Of a stretch of DNA of 64,000 nt, positions 48,051-60,186 are shown piece after piece. Below the pieces are notes generated by a model, which saw nothing but the letters and a program-made list of their open reading frames with translations, was not told the DNA's origin and searched no databases. Positions within the stretch are counted from its first letter, which is position 1, and the number at the start of each line of letters is the position of its first letter. A program made the position numbers and the translations under genes. Source of the stretch: Calliopsis andreniformis (lineage: Eukaryota > Arthropoda > Insecta > Hymenoptera > Andrenidae); NCBI RefSeq assembly GCF_051401765.1, contig NW_027480429.1:15628157-15692156 (forward strand), written 5' to 3'.

Positions 48051-51000
48051 CGGGCAAGCTAGGCTTCACTCTACGGCGTTGCTCGACCAGATCGAATAGC
48101 TAGGGCCTTAGAAGTCAACGCCCGAAGCATAAAATACAAAATAAATAGAACAATTTTTCCATCGTATAAAACGAATAATTGCTACCAGTGTGAATGTTAT
48201 GGTCATTTCTACGTTCCGCGCAAGCTGCGATTTACTCTAGGGCGTTGTTCCACCAGATGGAACAGTTAGGGCCTAAGAAGTCAACGCTAGAAGCACAAAA
48301 TACGATATAAATACAACAGCTTTTCCATCGTATAAAACAAATAATTGCAACCAGTGTGATAGTTATGCTCATTTCTACGTTCCGGGCAACGTAGGCTTCA
48401 CCCTAGGCCGTTGTTCCTCCAGATCGAATAGTTAGGGCCTAAGAAGTGAACGCCAGAAGCATAAGATGCAATAAAAATAAAACAGTTTTTCCATCGTATA
48501 AAAAGAATAATTGCAATCAGTGTGAAAGTTATGGTCATTTCTACATTCCGAGCAACCTAGGCTTCACCCTAGGGCTTTGCTCCAACAGATTGAATAGTTA
48601 GGGCCTAAGAAGTCAACGCCAGAAGCATAAAATACGATTTAATACAACAGCTTTTCCATCGTATAAAAGGAATAATTGCAAACAGTGTGAAGGTAATGGT
48701 CATTTCTACGTTCCGGGCAACCTAGGCTTCACCCTAGGCCGTTGTCCCACCAGATAGAATAGTTAGGGCCTAAGAAGTGAACGCCAGAAGCATAAAATGC
48801 AATATAAATACAACAGTTTTTCCATCGTATAGCAGGAATAATTTGCAACCAGTGTGATAGTAGTGGTCATTTCTACATTCCGGGCAACCCAGGTTTCACT
48901 CCAGGGCATTGCTCCACCAGATCGAATAGTTACGGCCTAAGAAGTCAACGCCAGAAGCATAAAATACGATGAAGATGCAACAGTTTTTCCATCGTATAAA
49001 AAGAATAATTGCAATCAGTGTGAAAGTAATGGTCATTTCTACATTCCGAGCAACCTAGGCTTCACTCTAGGGCGTTGCTCCACCAGATCGAATGGTTTGG
49101 TCCTTAGAAGTCAACGCCAGAAGCATAAAATACTATATAAATACAACAGCTTTTCCATCGTATAAAAGGAATAATTGCAAACAGTGTGAAAGTAATGGTC
49201 ATTTCTACGTTCGGGCAACCTAGGCTTCACTCTACGGCGTTGTTAAACCAGATCGAATAGTCAGGGCCTAAGAAGTCAATACCAGAAGAATAAAATACAA
49301 AACAAATACAACAGCCTTTACACCGTATAAAACGAATAATTGCAACCTGTGTGAAGGTAATGGTCATATCTACGTTCCGGGCAACCTAGGCTTCACTGTC
49401 GGGCGTTGCTCCACCAGATCGAAATGTTAGGGCCTAAGAAGTCAACGCCCGGAGCATAAAATACGATATAAATACAACAGCATTTCCATCGTATTAAATG
49501 AATAATTGCAAACAGTGTGAACGTAGTGGTCATTTCTACGTTCCGGGCAATCTAGGCTTCACTGTATGGCGTTCTTCCACCACATCGAATAGCTACGGCC
49601 TCAGAAGTCCACGCCTGAAGCATAAAATACAATAAAAATACAACAGTCTTTTCATCGTATAACAGGAATAATTGCTACAAGCGTGAAAGTAATGATCATT
49701 TCGGCGTTTCGGGCATCCTAGACTTAATTCTGAGGCATTGCTCCACCAGATCGAATATTTAGGGCCTTAGAAGTCAACCCCAGAAGCATAAAATACAATA
49801 TAAATACAACAGTTTTTCCATCGTATAAAACGAATAATTGCAACCAGTGTGCAACTTATGGTCATTTCTACATTCCGAGCAACCTAGGCTTTACTCTAGG
49901 GCGTTGCTCCACCAGATCGAATAGTTAGGACCTTAGAAGTCAACGCCAGAAGCATAAAATACGATATAAATACAACAGCTGTTCCATCGTATAAAAGGAA
50001 TAATTGCAAACAGTGTGAAAATAATGGTCATTTCTACGTTCGGGCAACCTGGGCTTCACTCTACGGCGTTGTTCCACCAGATCGAATAATTAGGGCCGGA
50101 GAAGTCAACGCCAGAAGCATAAAATACAATATAAATACAACAGTTTTTCAATCGTATAAAACGAATAATTGCAACCAGTATGAAACTTATGGTCATTTCT
50201 ACGTACCGGGCAACCTAGGCTTCACTCTAGGGCGTCGCTCTACCAGATCGAATAGTTAGGGCCTTAGAAGTCAACGCCCGAAGCATAAAATACAAAATAA
50301 ATACAACAGTTTTTCCATCGTATAAAACGAATAATTGCTACCAGTGTGATAGTTATGGTCATTTCTACTTTCCGGGCAACCTAGGCTTCACCCTAGGGCG
50401 TTGTTCCACCAGATTGAATAGTTAGGGCCTAAGAAGTCAACGCCAGAAGCATAAAATACGATATAAATACAACAGCTTTTCCATCGTATAAAAGGAATAA
50501 TTGCAAACAGTGTGAAAGTAGTGGTCATTTCTACGCTCCGGGCAACCTAGGCTTCACTGTATGGCGTTCTTCCACCACATCGAATAGCTACGGCCTCAGA
50601 AGTCCACGCCTGAAGCATAAAATACAATAAAAATACAACAGTCTTTTCATCGCATAACAGGAATAATTGCAAACAGTGTGAAAGTAATGGTCATTTCTAC
50701 GTTCCGGGCAACCTAGGCTTCACTGTCGGGCGTCGTTCCACAAGATCGAAAAGTGAGTGCCTAAGTAGTCAACGCCAGAAGCATAAAATACAATATAAAT
50801 ACAACAGTTTTTCCATCGTATAGAACGCATAATTGCAACCAGTATGAAACTTATGGTCATTTCTACTTTACGAGCAACCTAGGCTTCACCCTAGGGCGTT
50901 GCTCCAACAGATTGAATAGTTAGGGCCTTAGAAGTCAACGCCCGAAGCATAAAATACAAAATAAATAGAACGGTTTTTCCATTGTATAAAATGAATAATT

Positions 51001-52694
51001 GCTACCAGTGTTAAAGCTATGGTCATTTCTACGTTCCGGGCAACCTAGGCTTCACCCTAGGGCGTTGTTCCACCAGATCGAATAGTTAGGGCCTAAGAAG
51101 TGATCGCCAGAAGCATAAAATACGATATAAAGACAACAGCTTTTCCATCGTATAAAAGGAATAATTGCAAACAGTGTGAAAGTAATTGTCATTTCTACGT
51201 TCGGGCAACCTAGGCTTCACTCTACGGCGTTGTTCCACCAGATCGAATAATTAGGGCCGGAGAAGTCAACGCCAGAAGCATAAAATACAATATAAATACA
51301 ACAGTTTTTCCATCGTATAAAACGAATAATTGCAACCAGTATGAAACTTATGGTCATTTCTACTTTCCGAGCAACCTAGGCTTCACCCTATGGCTTTGCT
51401 CCAACAGATTGAATAGTTAGGGCCTTAGAAGTCAACGCCCGAAGCATAAAATGCAATACAAATACAACAGTTTTTCCATCGTATAGCAGGAATAATTTGC
51501 AACCAGTGTGATAGTAGTGGTCATTTCTACGTTCCGGGCAACCTAGGCTTCACTCCAGGGCGGTGCTCCACCAGATCGAATAGTTACGGCCTAAGAAGTT
51601 AACGCCAGAAGCACAAAATACGATAAAGATGCAACAGTTTTTCCATGGTATAAAACGAATAATTGCAACCAGTGTGAAAGTTATGGTCATTTCTACATTC
51701 CGAGCAACCTAGGCTTCACTCTAGGGCGTTGCTCCACCAGACCGAATAGCTAGGTCCTTAGAAGTCAACGCCAGAAGCATAAAATACGATATAAATACAA
51801 CAGCTTTTCCATCGTATAAAACAAATAATTGCAACCAGTGTGAAAGTTATGGTCATTTCTACGTTCCGGGCAACCTAGGCTTCACCCTAGGCCGTTGTCC
51901 CACCAGATCGAATATTTAGGGCCTTAGAAGTCAACCCCAGAAGCATAAAATACAATATAAATACAACAGTTTTTCCATCGTATAAAACGAATAATTGCAA
52001 CCAGTGTGCAACTTATGGTCATTTCTACATTCCGAGCAACCTAGGCTTTACTCTAGGGCGTTGCTCCACCAGATCGAATAGTTAGGACCTTAGAAGTCAA
52101 CGCCAGAAGCATAAAATACGATATAAATACAACAGCTGTTCCATCGTATAAAAGGAATAATTGCAAACAGTGTGAAAATAATGGTCATTTCTACGTTCGG
52201 GCAACCTGGGCTTCACTCTACGGCGTTGTTCCACCAGATCGAATAATTAGGGCCGGAGAAGTCAACGCCAGAAGCATAAAATACAATATAAATACAACAG
52301 TTTTTCAATCGTATAAAACGAATAATTGCAACCAGTATGAAACTTATGGTCATTTCTACGTACCGGGCAACCTAGGCTTCACTCTAGGGCGTTGCTCTAC
52401 CAGATCGAATAGTTAGGTCCTTAGAAGTCAACGCCAGAAGCATAAAATACGATATAAATACAACAGCTTTTCCATCGTGTAAAAGGAATAATTGCAAACA
52501 GTGTGAAAGTAATGGTCATTTCTACGTTCGGGCAACCTAGGCTTCACTCTAGGTCGTTGCTCCACCAGATCAAATAGCTAGCGACTTAGAATTAAACGCC
52601 AGAAGCATAGAATACAATAAAAATACAACAGCTTTTACATCGTATAAAACGAATAATTGCAACCAGTGTGGAAGTTATGGTCATTTCTACGTTC
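48051..52694 (+). repeat. HOR B unit 2 (4644 bp, 28 monomers)
   Basis: It follows unit 1 at an offset of 4480 up to about 52307, then continues through 'tttttcaatcgtataaaacg' into the lead-in block. It is therefore about one monomer longer (164 bases). Differences noticed against unit 1 are few: 'aatggtttgg' for 'aatagtttgg' near 49092, 'cactgtatgg' for 'cacagtatgg' near 49561, and 'ccaccagatcg' for 'ccacgagatcg' near 49911. Confidence 0.92.
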
Positions 52695-55600
52695 CGGGCA
52701 AGCTAGGCTTCACTCTACGGCGTTGCTCGACCAGATCGAATAGCTAGGGCCTTAGAAGTCAACGCCCGAAGCATAAAATACAAAATAAATAGAACAATTT
52801 TTCCATCGTATAAAACGAATAATTGCTACCAGTGTGAATGTTATGGTCATTTCTACGTTCCGCGCAAGCTGCGATTTACTCTAGGGCGTTGTTCCACCAG
52901 ATGGAACAGTTAGGGCCTAAGAAGTCAACGCTAGAAGCACAAAATACGATATAAATACAACAGCTTTTCCATCGTATAAAACAAATAATTGCAACCAGTG
53001 TGATAGTTATGCTCATTTCTACGTTCCGGGCAACGTAGGCTTCACCCTAGGCCGTTGTTCCTCCAGATCGAATAGTTAGGGCCTAAGAAGTGAACGCCAG
53101 AAGCATAAAATGCAATAAAAATAAAACAGTTTTTCCATCGTATAAAAAGAATAATTGCAATCAGTGTGAAAGTTATGGTCATTTCTACATTCCGAGCAAC
53201 CTAGGCTTCACCCTAGGGCTTTGCTCCAACAGATTGAATAGTTAGGGCCTAAGAAGTCAACGCCAGAAGCATAAAATACGATTTAATACAACAGCTTTTC
53301 CATCGTATAAAAGGAATAATTGCAAACAGTGTGAAGGTAATGGTCATTTCTACGTTCCGGGCAACCTAGGCTTCACCCTAGGCCGTTGTCCCACCAGATA
53401 GAATAGTTAGGGCCTAAGAAGTGAACGCCAGAAGCATAAAATGCAATATAAATACAACAGTTTTTCCATCGTATAGCAGGAATAATTTGCAACCAGTGTG
53501 ATAGTAGTGGTCATTTCTACATTCCGGGCAACCCAGGTTTCACTCCAGGGCATTGCTCCACCAGATCGAATAGTTACGGCCTAAGAAGTCAACGCCAGAA
53601 GCATAAAATACGATGAAGATGCAACAGTTTTTCCATCGTATAAAAAGAATAATTGCAATCAGTGTGAAAGTAATGGTCATTTCTACATTCCGAGCAACCT
53701 AGGCTTCACTCTAGGGCGTTGCTCCACCAGATCGAATAGTTTGGTCCTTAGAAGTCAACGCCAGAAGCATAAAATACTATATAAATACAACAGCTTTTCC
53801 ATCGTATAAAAGGAATAATTGCAAACAGTGTGAAAGTAATGGTCATTTCTACGTTCGGGCAACCTAGGCTTCACTCTACGGCGTTGTTAAACCAGATCGA
53901 ATAGTCAGGGCCTAAGAAGTCAATACCAGAAGAATAAAATACAAAACAAATACAACAGCCTTTACACCGTATAAAACGAATAATTGCAACCTGTGTGAAG
54001 GTAATGGTCATATCTACGTTCCGGGCAACCTAGGCTTCACTGTCGGGCGTTGCTCCACCAGATCGAAATGTTAGGGCCTAAGAAGTCAACGCCCGGAGCA
54101 TAAAATACGATATAAATACAACAGCATTTCCATCGTATTAAATGAATAATTGCAAACAGTGTGAAAGTAGTGGTCATTTCTACGTTCCGGGCAATCTAGG
54201 CTTCACTGAATGGCGTTCTTCCACCACATCGAATAGCTACGGCCTCAGAAGTCCACGCCTGAAGCATAAAATACAATAAAAATACAACAGTCTTTTCATC
54301 GTATAACAGGAATAATTGCTACAAGCGTGAAAGTAATGATCATTTCGGCGTTTCGGACATCCTAGACTTAATTCTGAGGCATTGCTCCACCAGATCGAAT
54401 ATTTAGGGCCTTAGAAGTCAACCCCAGAAGCATAAAATACAATATAAATACAACAGTTTTTCCATCGTATAAAACGAATAATTGCAACCAGTGTGCAACT
54501 TATGGTCATTTCTACATTCCGAGCAACCTAGGCTTTACTCTAGGGCGTTGCTCCACCAGATCGAATAGTTAGGACCTTAGAAGTCAACGCCAGAAGCATA
54601 AAATACGATATAAATACAACAGCTGTTCCATCGTATAAAAGGAATAATTGCAAACAGTGTGAAAATAATGGTCATTTCTACGTTCGGGCAACCTGGGCTT
54701 CACTCTACGGCGTTGTTCCACCAGATCGAATAATTAGGGCCGGAGAAGTCAACGCCAGAAGCATAAAATACAATATAAATACAACAGTTTTTCAATCGTA
54801 TAAAACGAATAATTGCAACCAGTATGAAACTTATGGTCATTTCTACGTACCGGGCAACCTAGGCTTCACTCTAGGGCGTTGCTCTACCAGATCGAATAGT
54901 TAGGGCCTTAGAAGTCAACGCCCGAAGCATAAAAAACAAAATAAATACAACAGTTTTTCCATCGTATAAAACGAATAATTGCTACCAGTGTGATAGTTAT
55001 GGTCATTTCTACTTTCCGGGCAACCTAGGCTTCACCCTAGGGCGTTGTTCCACCAGATTGAATAGTTAGGGCCTAAGAAGTCAACGCCAGAAGCATAAAA
55101 TACGATATAAATACAACAGCTTTTCCATCGTATAAAAGGAATAATTGCAAACAGTGTGAAAGTAGTGGTCATTTCTACGCTCCGGGCAACCTAGGCTTCA
55201 CTGTATGGCGTTCTTCCACCACATCGAATAGCTACGGCCTCAGAAGTCCACGCCTGAAGCATAAAATACAATAAAAATACAACAGTCTTTTCATCGCATA
55301 ACAGGAATAATTGCAAACAGTGTGAAAGTAATGGTCATTTCTACGTTCCGGGCAACCTAGGCTTCACTGTCGGGCGTCGTTCCACAAGATCGAAAAGTGA
55401 GTGCCTAAGTAGTCAACGCCAGAAGCATAAAATACAATATAAATACAACAGTTTTTCCATCGTATAGAACGCATAATTGCAACCAGTATGAAACTTATGG
55501 TCATTTCTACTTTACGAGCAACCTAGGCTTCACCCTAGGGCGTTGCTCCAACAGATTGAATAGTTAGGGCCTTAGAAGTCAACGCCCGAAGCATAAAATA

Positions 55601-56534
55601 CAAAATAAATAGAACGGTTTTTCCATTGTATAAAATGAATAATTGCTACCAGTGTTAAAGCTATGGTCATTTCTACGTTCCGGGCAACCTAGGCTTCACC
55701 CTAGGGCGTTGTTCCACCAGATCGAATAGTTAGGGCCTAAGAAGTGATCGCCAGAAGCATAAAATACGATATAAAGACAACAGCTTTTCCATCGTATAAA
55801 AGGAATAATTGCAAACAGTGTGAAAGTAATTGTCATTTCTACGTTCGGGCAACCTAGGCTTCACTCTACGGCGTTGTTCCACCAGATCGAATAATTAGGG
55901 CCGGAGAAGTCAACGCCAGAAGCATAAAATACAATATAAATACAACAGTTTTTCCATCGTATAAAACGAATAATTGCAACCAGTATGAAACTTATGGTCA
56001 TTTCTACTTTCCGAGCAACCTAGGCTTCACCCTATGGCTTTGCTCCAACAGATTGAATAGTTAGGGCCTTAGAAGTCAACGCCCGAAGCATAAAATGCAA
56101 TACAAATACAACAGTTTTTCCATCGTATAGCAGGAATAATTTGCAACCAGTGTGATAGTAGTGGTCATTTCTACGTTCCGGGCAACCTAGGCTTCACTCC
56201 AGGGCGGTGCTCCACCAGATCGAATAGTTACAGCCTAAGAAGTTAACGCCAGAAGCACAAAATACGATAAAGATGCAACAGTTTTTCCATGGTATAAAAC
56301 GAATAATTGCAACCAGTGTGAAAGTTATGGTCATTTCTACATTCCGAGCAACCTAGGCTTCACTCTAGGGCGTTGCTCCACCAGACCGAATAGCTAGGTC
56401 CTTAGAAGTCAACGCCAGAAGCATAAAATACGATATAAATACAACAGCTTTTCCATCGTATAAAACAAATAATTGCAACCAGTGTGAAAGTTATGGTCAT
56501 TTCTACGTTCCGGGCAACCTAGGCTTCACCCTAG
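52695..56534 (+). repeat. HOR B unit 3 (partial, about 23 monomers)
   Basis: Follows unit 2 at an offset of 4644 until 'ggccgttgtcccaccagata' at about 56534. There unit 2 reads 'ccagatcgaatatttag'. It carries private changes such as 'cactgaatgg' near 54205 and 'tttcggacatcc' near 54350. Confidence 0.9.
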
Positions 56535-58275
56535 GCCGTTGTCCCACCAGATAGAATAATTAGGGCCTAAGAAGTGAACGCCAGAAGCATAAAATGCAAT
56601 AAAAATACAACAGTTTTTCCATCGTATAGCAGGAATAATTTGCAACCAGTGTGATAGTAGTGGTCATTTCTACGTTCCGGGCAACCCAGGTTTCACTCCA
56701 GGGCATTGCTCGACCAGATCGAATAGTTACGGCCTAAGAAGTCAACGCCAGAAGCATAAAATACGATGAAGATGCAACAGTTTTTCCATCGTATAAAAAG
56801 AATAATTGCAATCAGTGTGAAAGTTATGGTCATTTCATCATTCCGAGCAACCTAGGCTTCACTCTAGGGCGTTGCTCCACCAGATCGAATAGTTTGGTCC
56901 TTAGAAGTCAACGCCAGAAGCATAAAATACTATATAAATACAACAGCTTTTCCATCGTATAAAAGGAATAATTGCGAACAGTGTGAAAGTAATGGTCATT
57001 TCTACGTTCGGGCAACCTAGGCTTCACTCTACGGCGTTGTTAAACCAGATCGAATAGTCAGGGCCTAAGAAGTCAATACCAGAAGAATAAAATACAAAAC
57101 AAATACAACAGCCTTTACACCGTATAAAACGAATAATTGCAACCTGTGTGAAGGTAATGGTCATATCTACGTTCCGGGCAACCTAGGCTTCACTGTCGGG
57201 CGTTGCTCCACCAGATCGAAATGTTTGGGCCTAAGAAGTCAACGCCCGAAGCATAATATACGATATGAATACAACAGCATTTCCATCGTATTAAATGAAT
57301 AATTGCAAACAGTGTGAAAGTAGTGGTCATTTCTACGTTCCGGGCAATCTAGGCTTCACTGTATGGCGTTCTTAAACCACATCGAATGGCTACGGCCTCA
57401 GAAGTCCACGCCTGAAGCATAAAATACAATAAAAATACAACAGTCTTTTCATCGTATAACAGGAATAATTGCAACAAGCGTGAAAGTAATGATCATTTCG
57501 GCGTTTCGGGCATCCTAGACTTAATTCTGAGGCATTGCTCCACCAGATCGAATATTTAGGGCCTTAGAAGTCAACCCCAGAAGCATAAAATACAATATAA
57601 ATACAACAGTTTTTCCATCGTATAAAACGAATAATTGCAACCAGTGTGCAACTTATGGTCATTTCTACAAACCGAGCAACCTAGACTTTACTCTAGGGCG
57701 TTGCTCCACCAGATCGAATAGTTAGGACCTTAGACGTCAACGCCAGAAGCATAAAATACGATATAAATACAACAGCTGTTCCATCGTATAAAAGGAATAA
57801 TTGCAAACAGTGTGAAAATAATGGTCATTTCTACGTTCGGGCAACCTAGGCTTCACTCTACGGCGTTGTTCCCCCAGATCGAATAATTAGGGCCGGAGAA
57901 GTCAACGCCAGAAGCATAAAATACAATATAAATACAACAGTTTTTCAATCGTATAAAACGAATAATTGCAACCAGTATGAAACCTATGGTCATTTCTACG
58001 TACCGGGCAACCTAGGCTTCACTCTAGGGCGTTGCTCTACCAGATCGAATAGTTAGGGCCTTAGAAGTCAACGCCCGAAGCATAAAATACAAAGTAAATA
58101 CAACAGTTTTTCCATCGTATAAAACGAATAATTGCTACCAGTGTGATAGTTATGGTCATTTCTACTTTCCGGGCAACCTAGGCTTCACCCTAGGGCGTTG
58201 TTCCACCAGATGGAATAGTTAGGGCCTAAGAAGTCAACGCCAGAAGCATAAAATACGATATAAATACAACAGCTT
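56535..58275 (+). repeat. Internal 19-monomer step of HOR C (matches 53382-55122)
   Basis: Offset 3153 bases (19 monomers). The same block recurs a further 3652 bases (22 monomers) on, from about 60187, and 3153 + 3652 = 6805. The word 'tcagaagtcc' at 54245, 57398 and 61050 shows both steps. This copy has its own changes, such as 'cttaaaccacatcgaatggc' near 57371, so it is older than the two 6805-bp units. Confidence 0.82.
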
Positions 58276-58640
58276 TTCCATCGTATAAAACAAATAATTG
58301 CAACCAGTTTGATAGTGATGGTCATTTCTACGTACCGGGCAACCTAGGCTTCACTCTAGGGCGTTGCTCCACCAGATCGTATAGATAGGGCCTTTGAAGT
58401 CAACGCCCGAAGCATAAAATATAAAATAAATAGAACAGTTTTTCCATCGGATAAAACGAATAATTGCTACCAGTGTGAAAGTTATGGTCATTTCTACTTT
58501 CCGGGCAACCTAGACTTCACCCTAGGGCGTCGTTCCACCAGATGGAATAGTTTGGGCCTAAGAAGACAACGCCAGAAGCATAAAATACGATATAAATACA
58601 ACAGCTTTTCCATCGTATAAAACGAATAATTGCAACCTGT
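58200..58640 (+). repeat. Left-type monomers embedded in the right array
   Basis: About 2.7 monomers resemble 23686-24126 (17-mer block) more than their neighbours. The shared order is 'aaaacaaataattgcaacc', 'agtttgatagtgatgg', 'gtaccgggcaacctagg' and 'tactttccgggcaacctaga'. It has extra changes ('tcgtatagatagggcctttg'). It is either a relic of a shared ancestor or a transferred patch. Confidence 0.6.
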
Positions 58641-60186
58641 GTGAAGGTTATGGTCATATCTACGTTCCGGTCAACCTAGGCTTCACTGTCGGGCGTTGCT
58701 CCACCAGATCGAAATGTTAGGGCCTAAGAAGTCAACGCCCGAAGCATAAAATACGATATAAATACAACAGCATTTCCATCGTATTAAATGAATAAATGCA
58801 AACAGTGTGAAAGTAGTGGTCATTTCTACGTTCCGGGCAACCTAGGCTTCACTGTATGGCGTTCTTCCACCACATCGAATAGCTACGGCCTCAGAAGTCC
58901 ACGCCTGAAGCATAAAATACAATAAAAATACAACAGTCTTTTCATCGCATAACAGGAATAATTGCAACAAGCGTGAAAGTAATGATCATTTCGGCGTTAC
59001 GGGCAACCTAGACTTAACTCTGAGGCATTGCTCCACCAGATCGAATAATTAGGGCCTGAGAAGTCAACCCCAGAAGCATAAAATACAATATAAATACAAC
59101 AGTTTTTCTATCGTATAAAACGAATAATTGCAACCAGTATGAAACTTATGGTCATTTCTACTTTCCGAGCAACCTAGGCTTCACCCTAGGGCTTTGCTCC
59201 AACAGATTGAATAGTTAGGGCCTTAGAAGTCAACGCCCGAAGCATAAAATACAAAGTAAATAGAACGGTTTTTCCATTGCATAAAACGAATAATTGCTAC
59301 GAGAGTAAAAGCTATGGTCATTTCTACGTTCCGGGCAACCTAGGCCTGACCCTAGGGCGTTGTTCCACCGGATCCAATAGTTAGGGCCTAACAAGTGAAC
59401 GCCAGACGCATAAGATGCAATAAAAATACAACAGTTTTTCCATCGTATAAAACGAATAATTGCAAACAGTGTGAAAGTAATGGTCATTTCTACGTTCCGG
59501 GCAACCTAGGCTTCACTCTACGGCGTTGTTCCACCAGATCGAATAGTTAGGGCCTAAGAAGTCAACGCCAGAAGCATAAAATACGATATAAATACAACAG
59601 CTTTTCCATCGTATAAAAGGAATAATTGCAAACAGTGTGAAAGTAGTGGTCATTTCTACGCTCCGGGCAGCCTAGGCTTCACCCTATGGCTTTGCTCCAA
59701 CAGATTGAATAGTTAGGGCCTTAGAAGTCAACGCCCGAAGCATAAAATGCAATAAAAATACAACAGTTTTTCCATCGTATAGCAGGAATAATTTGCAACC
59801 AGTGTGATAGTAGTGGTCATTTCTACGTTCCGGGCAACCTAGGCTTCACTCCAGGGCGGTGCTCCACCAGATCGAATAGTTACGGCCTAAGAAGTCAACG
59901 CCAGAAGCACAAAATACGATAAAGATGCAACAGTTTTTCCATGGTATAAAACGAATAATTGCAACCAGTGTGAAAGTTATGGTCATTTCTACATTCCGAG
60001 CAACCTAGGCTTCACTCTAGGGCGTTGCTCCACCAGACCGAATAGCTAGGTCCTTAGAAGCCAACGCCAGAAGCATAAAATACGATATAAATACAACAGC
60101 TTTTCCATCGTATAAAACAAATAATTGCAACCAGTGTGAAAGTTATGGTCATTTCTACGTTCCGGGCAACCTAGGCTTCACCCTAG
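58641..60186 (+). repeat. Mosaic monomers closing HOR C unit 1; 59680-60186 matches 56028-56534
   Basis: Nine or so monomers with HOR B-like classes in a different order, including a class D monomer with 'ttcggcgttacgggcaac' at 58990 and a diverged monomer at 59300-59410 ('gctacgagagtaaaag', 'ccggatccaatag', 'cctaacaag'). From about 59680 the order follows 56028 at an offset of 3652 bases. Confidence 0.68.
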
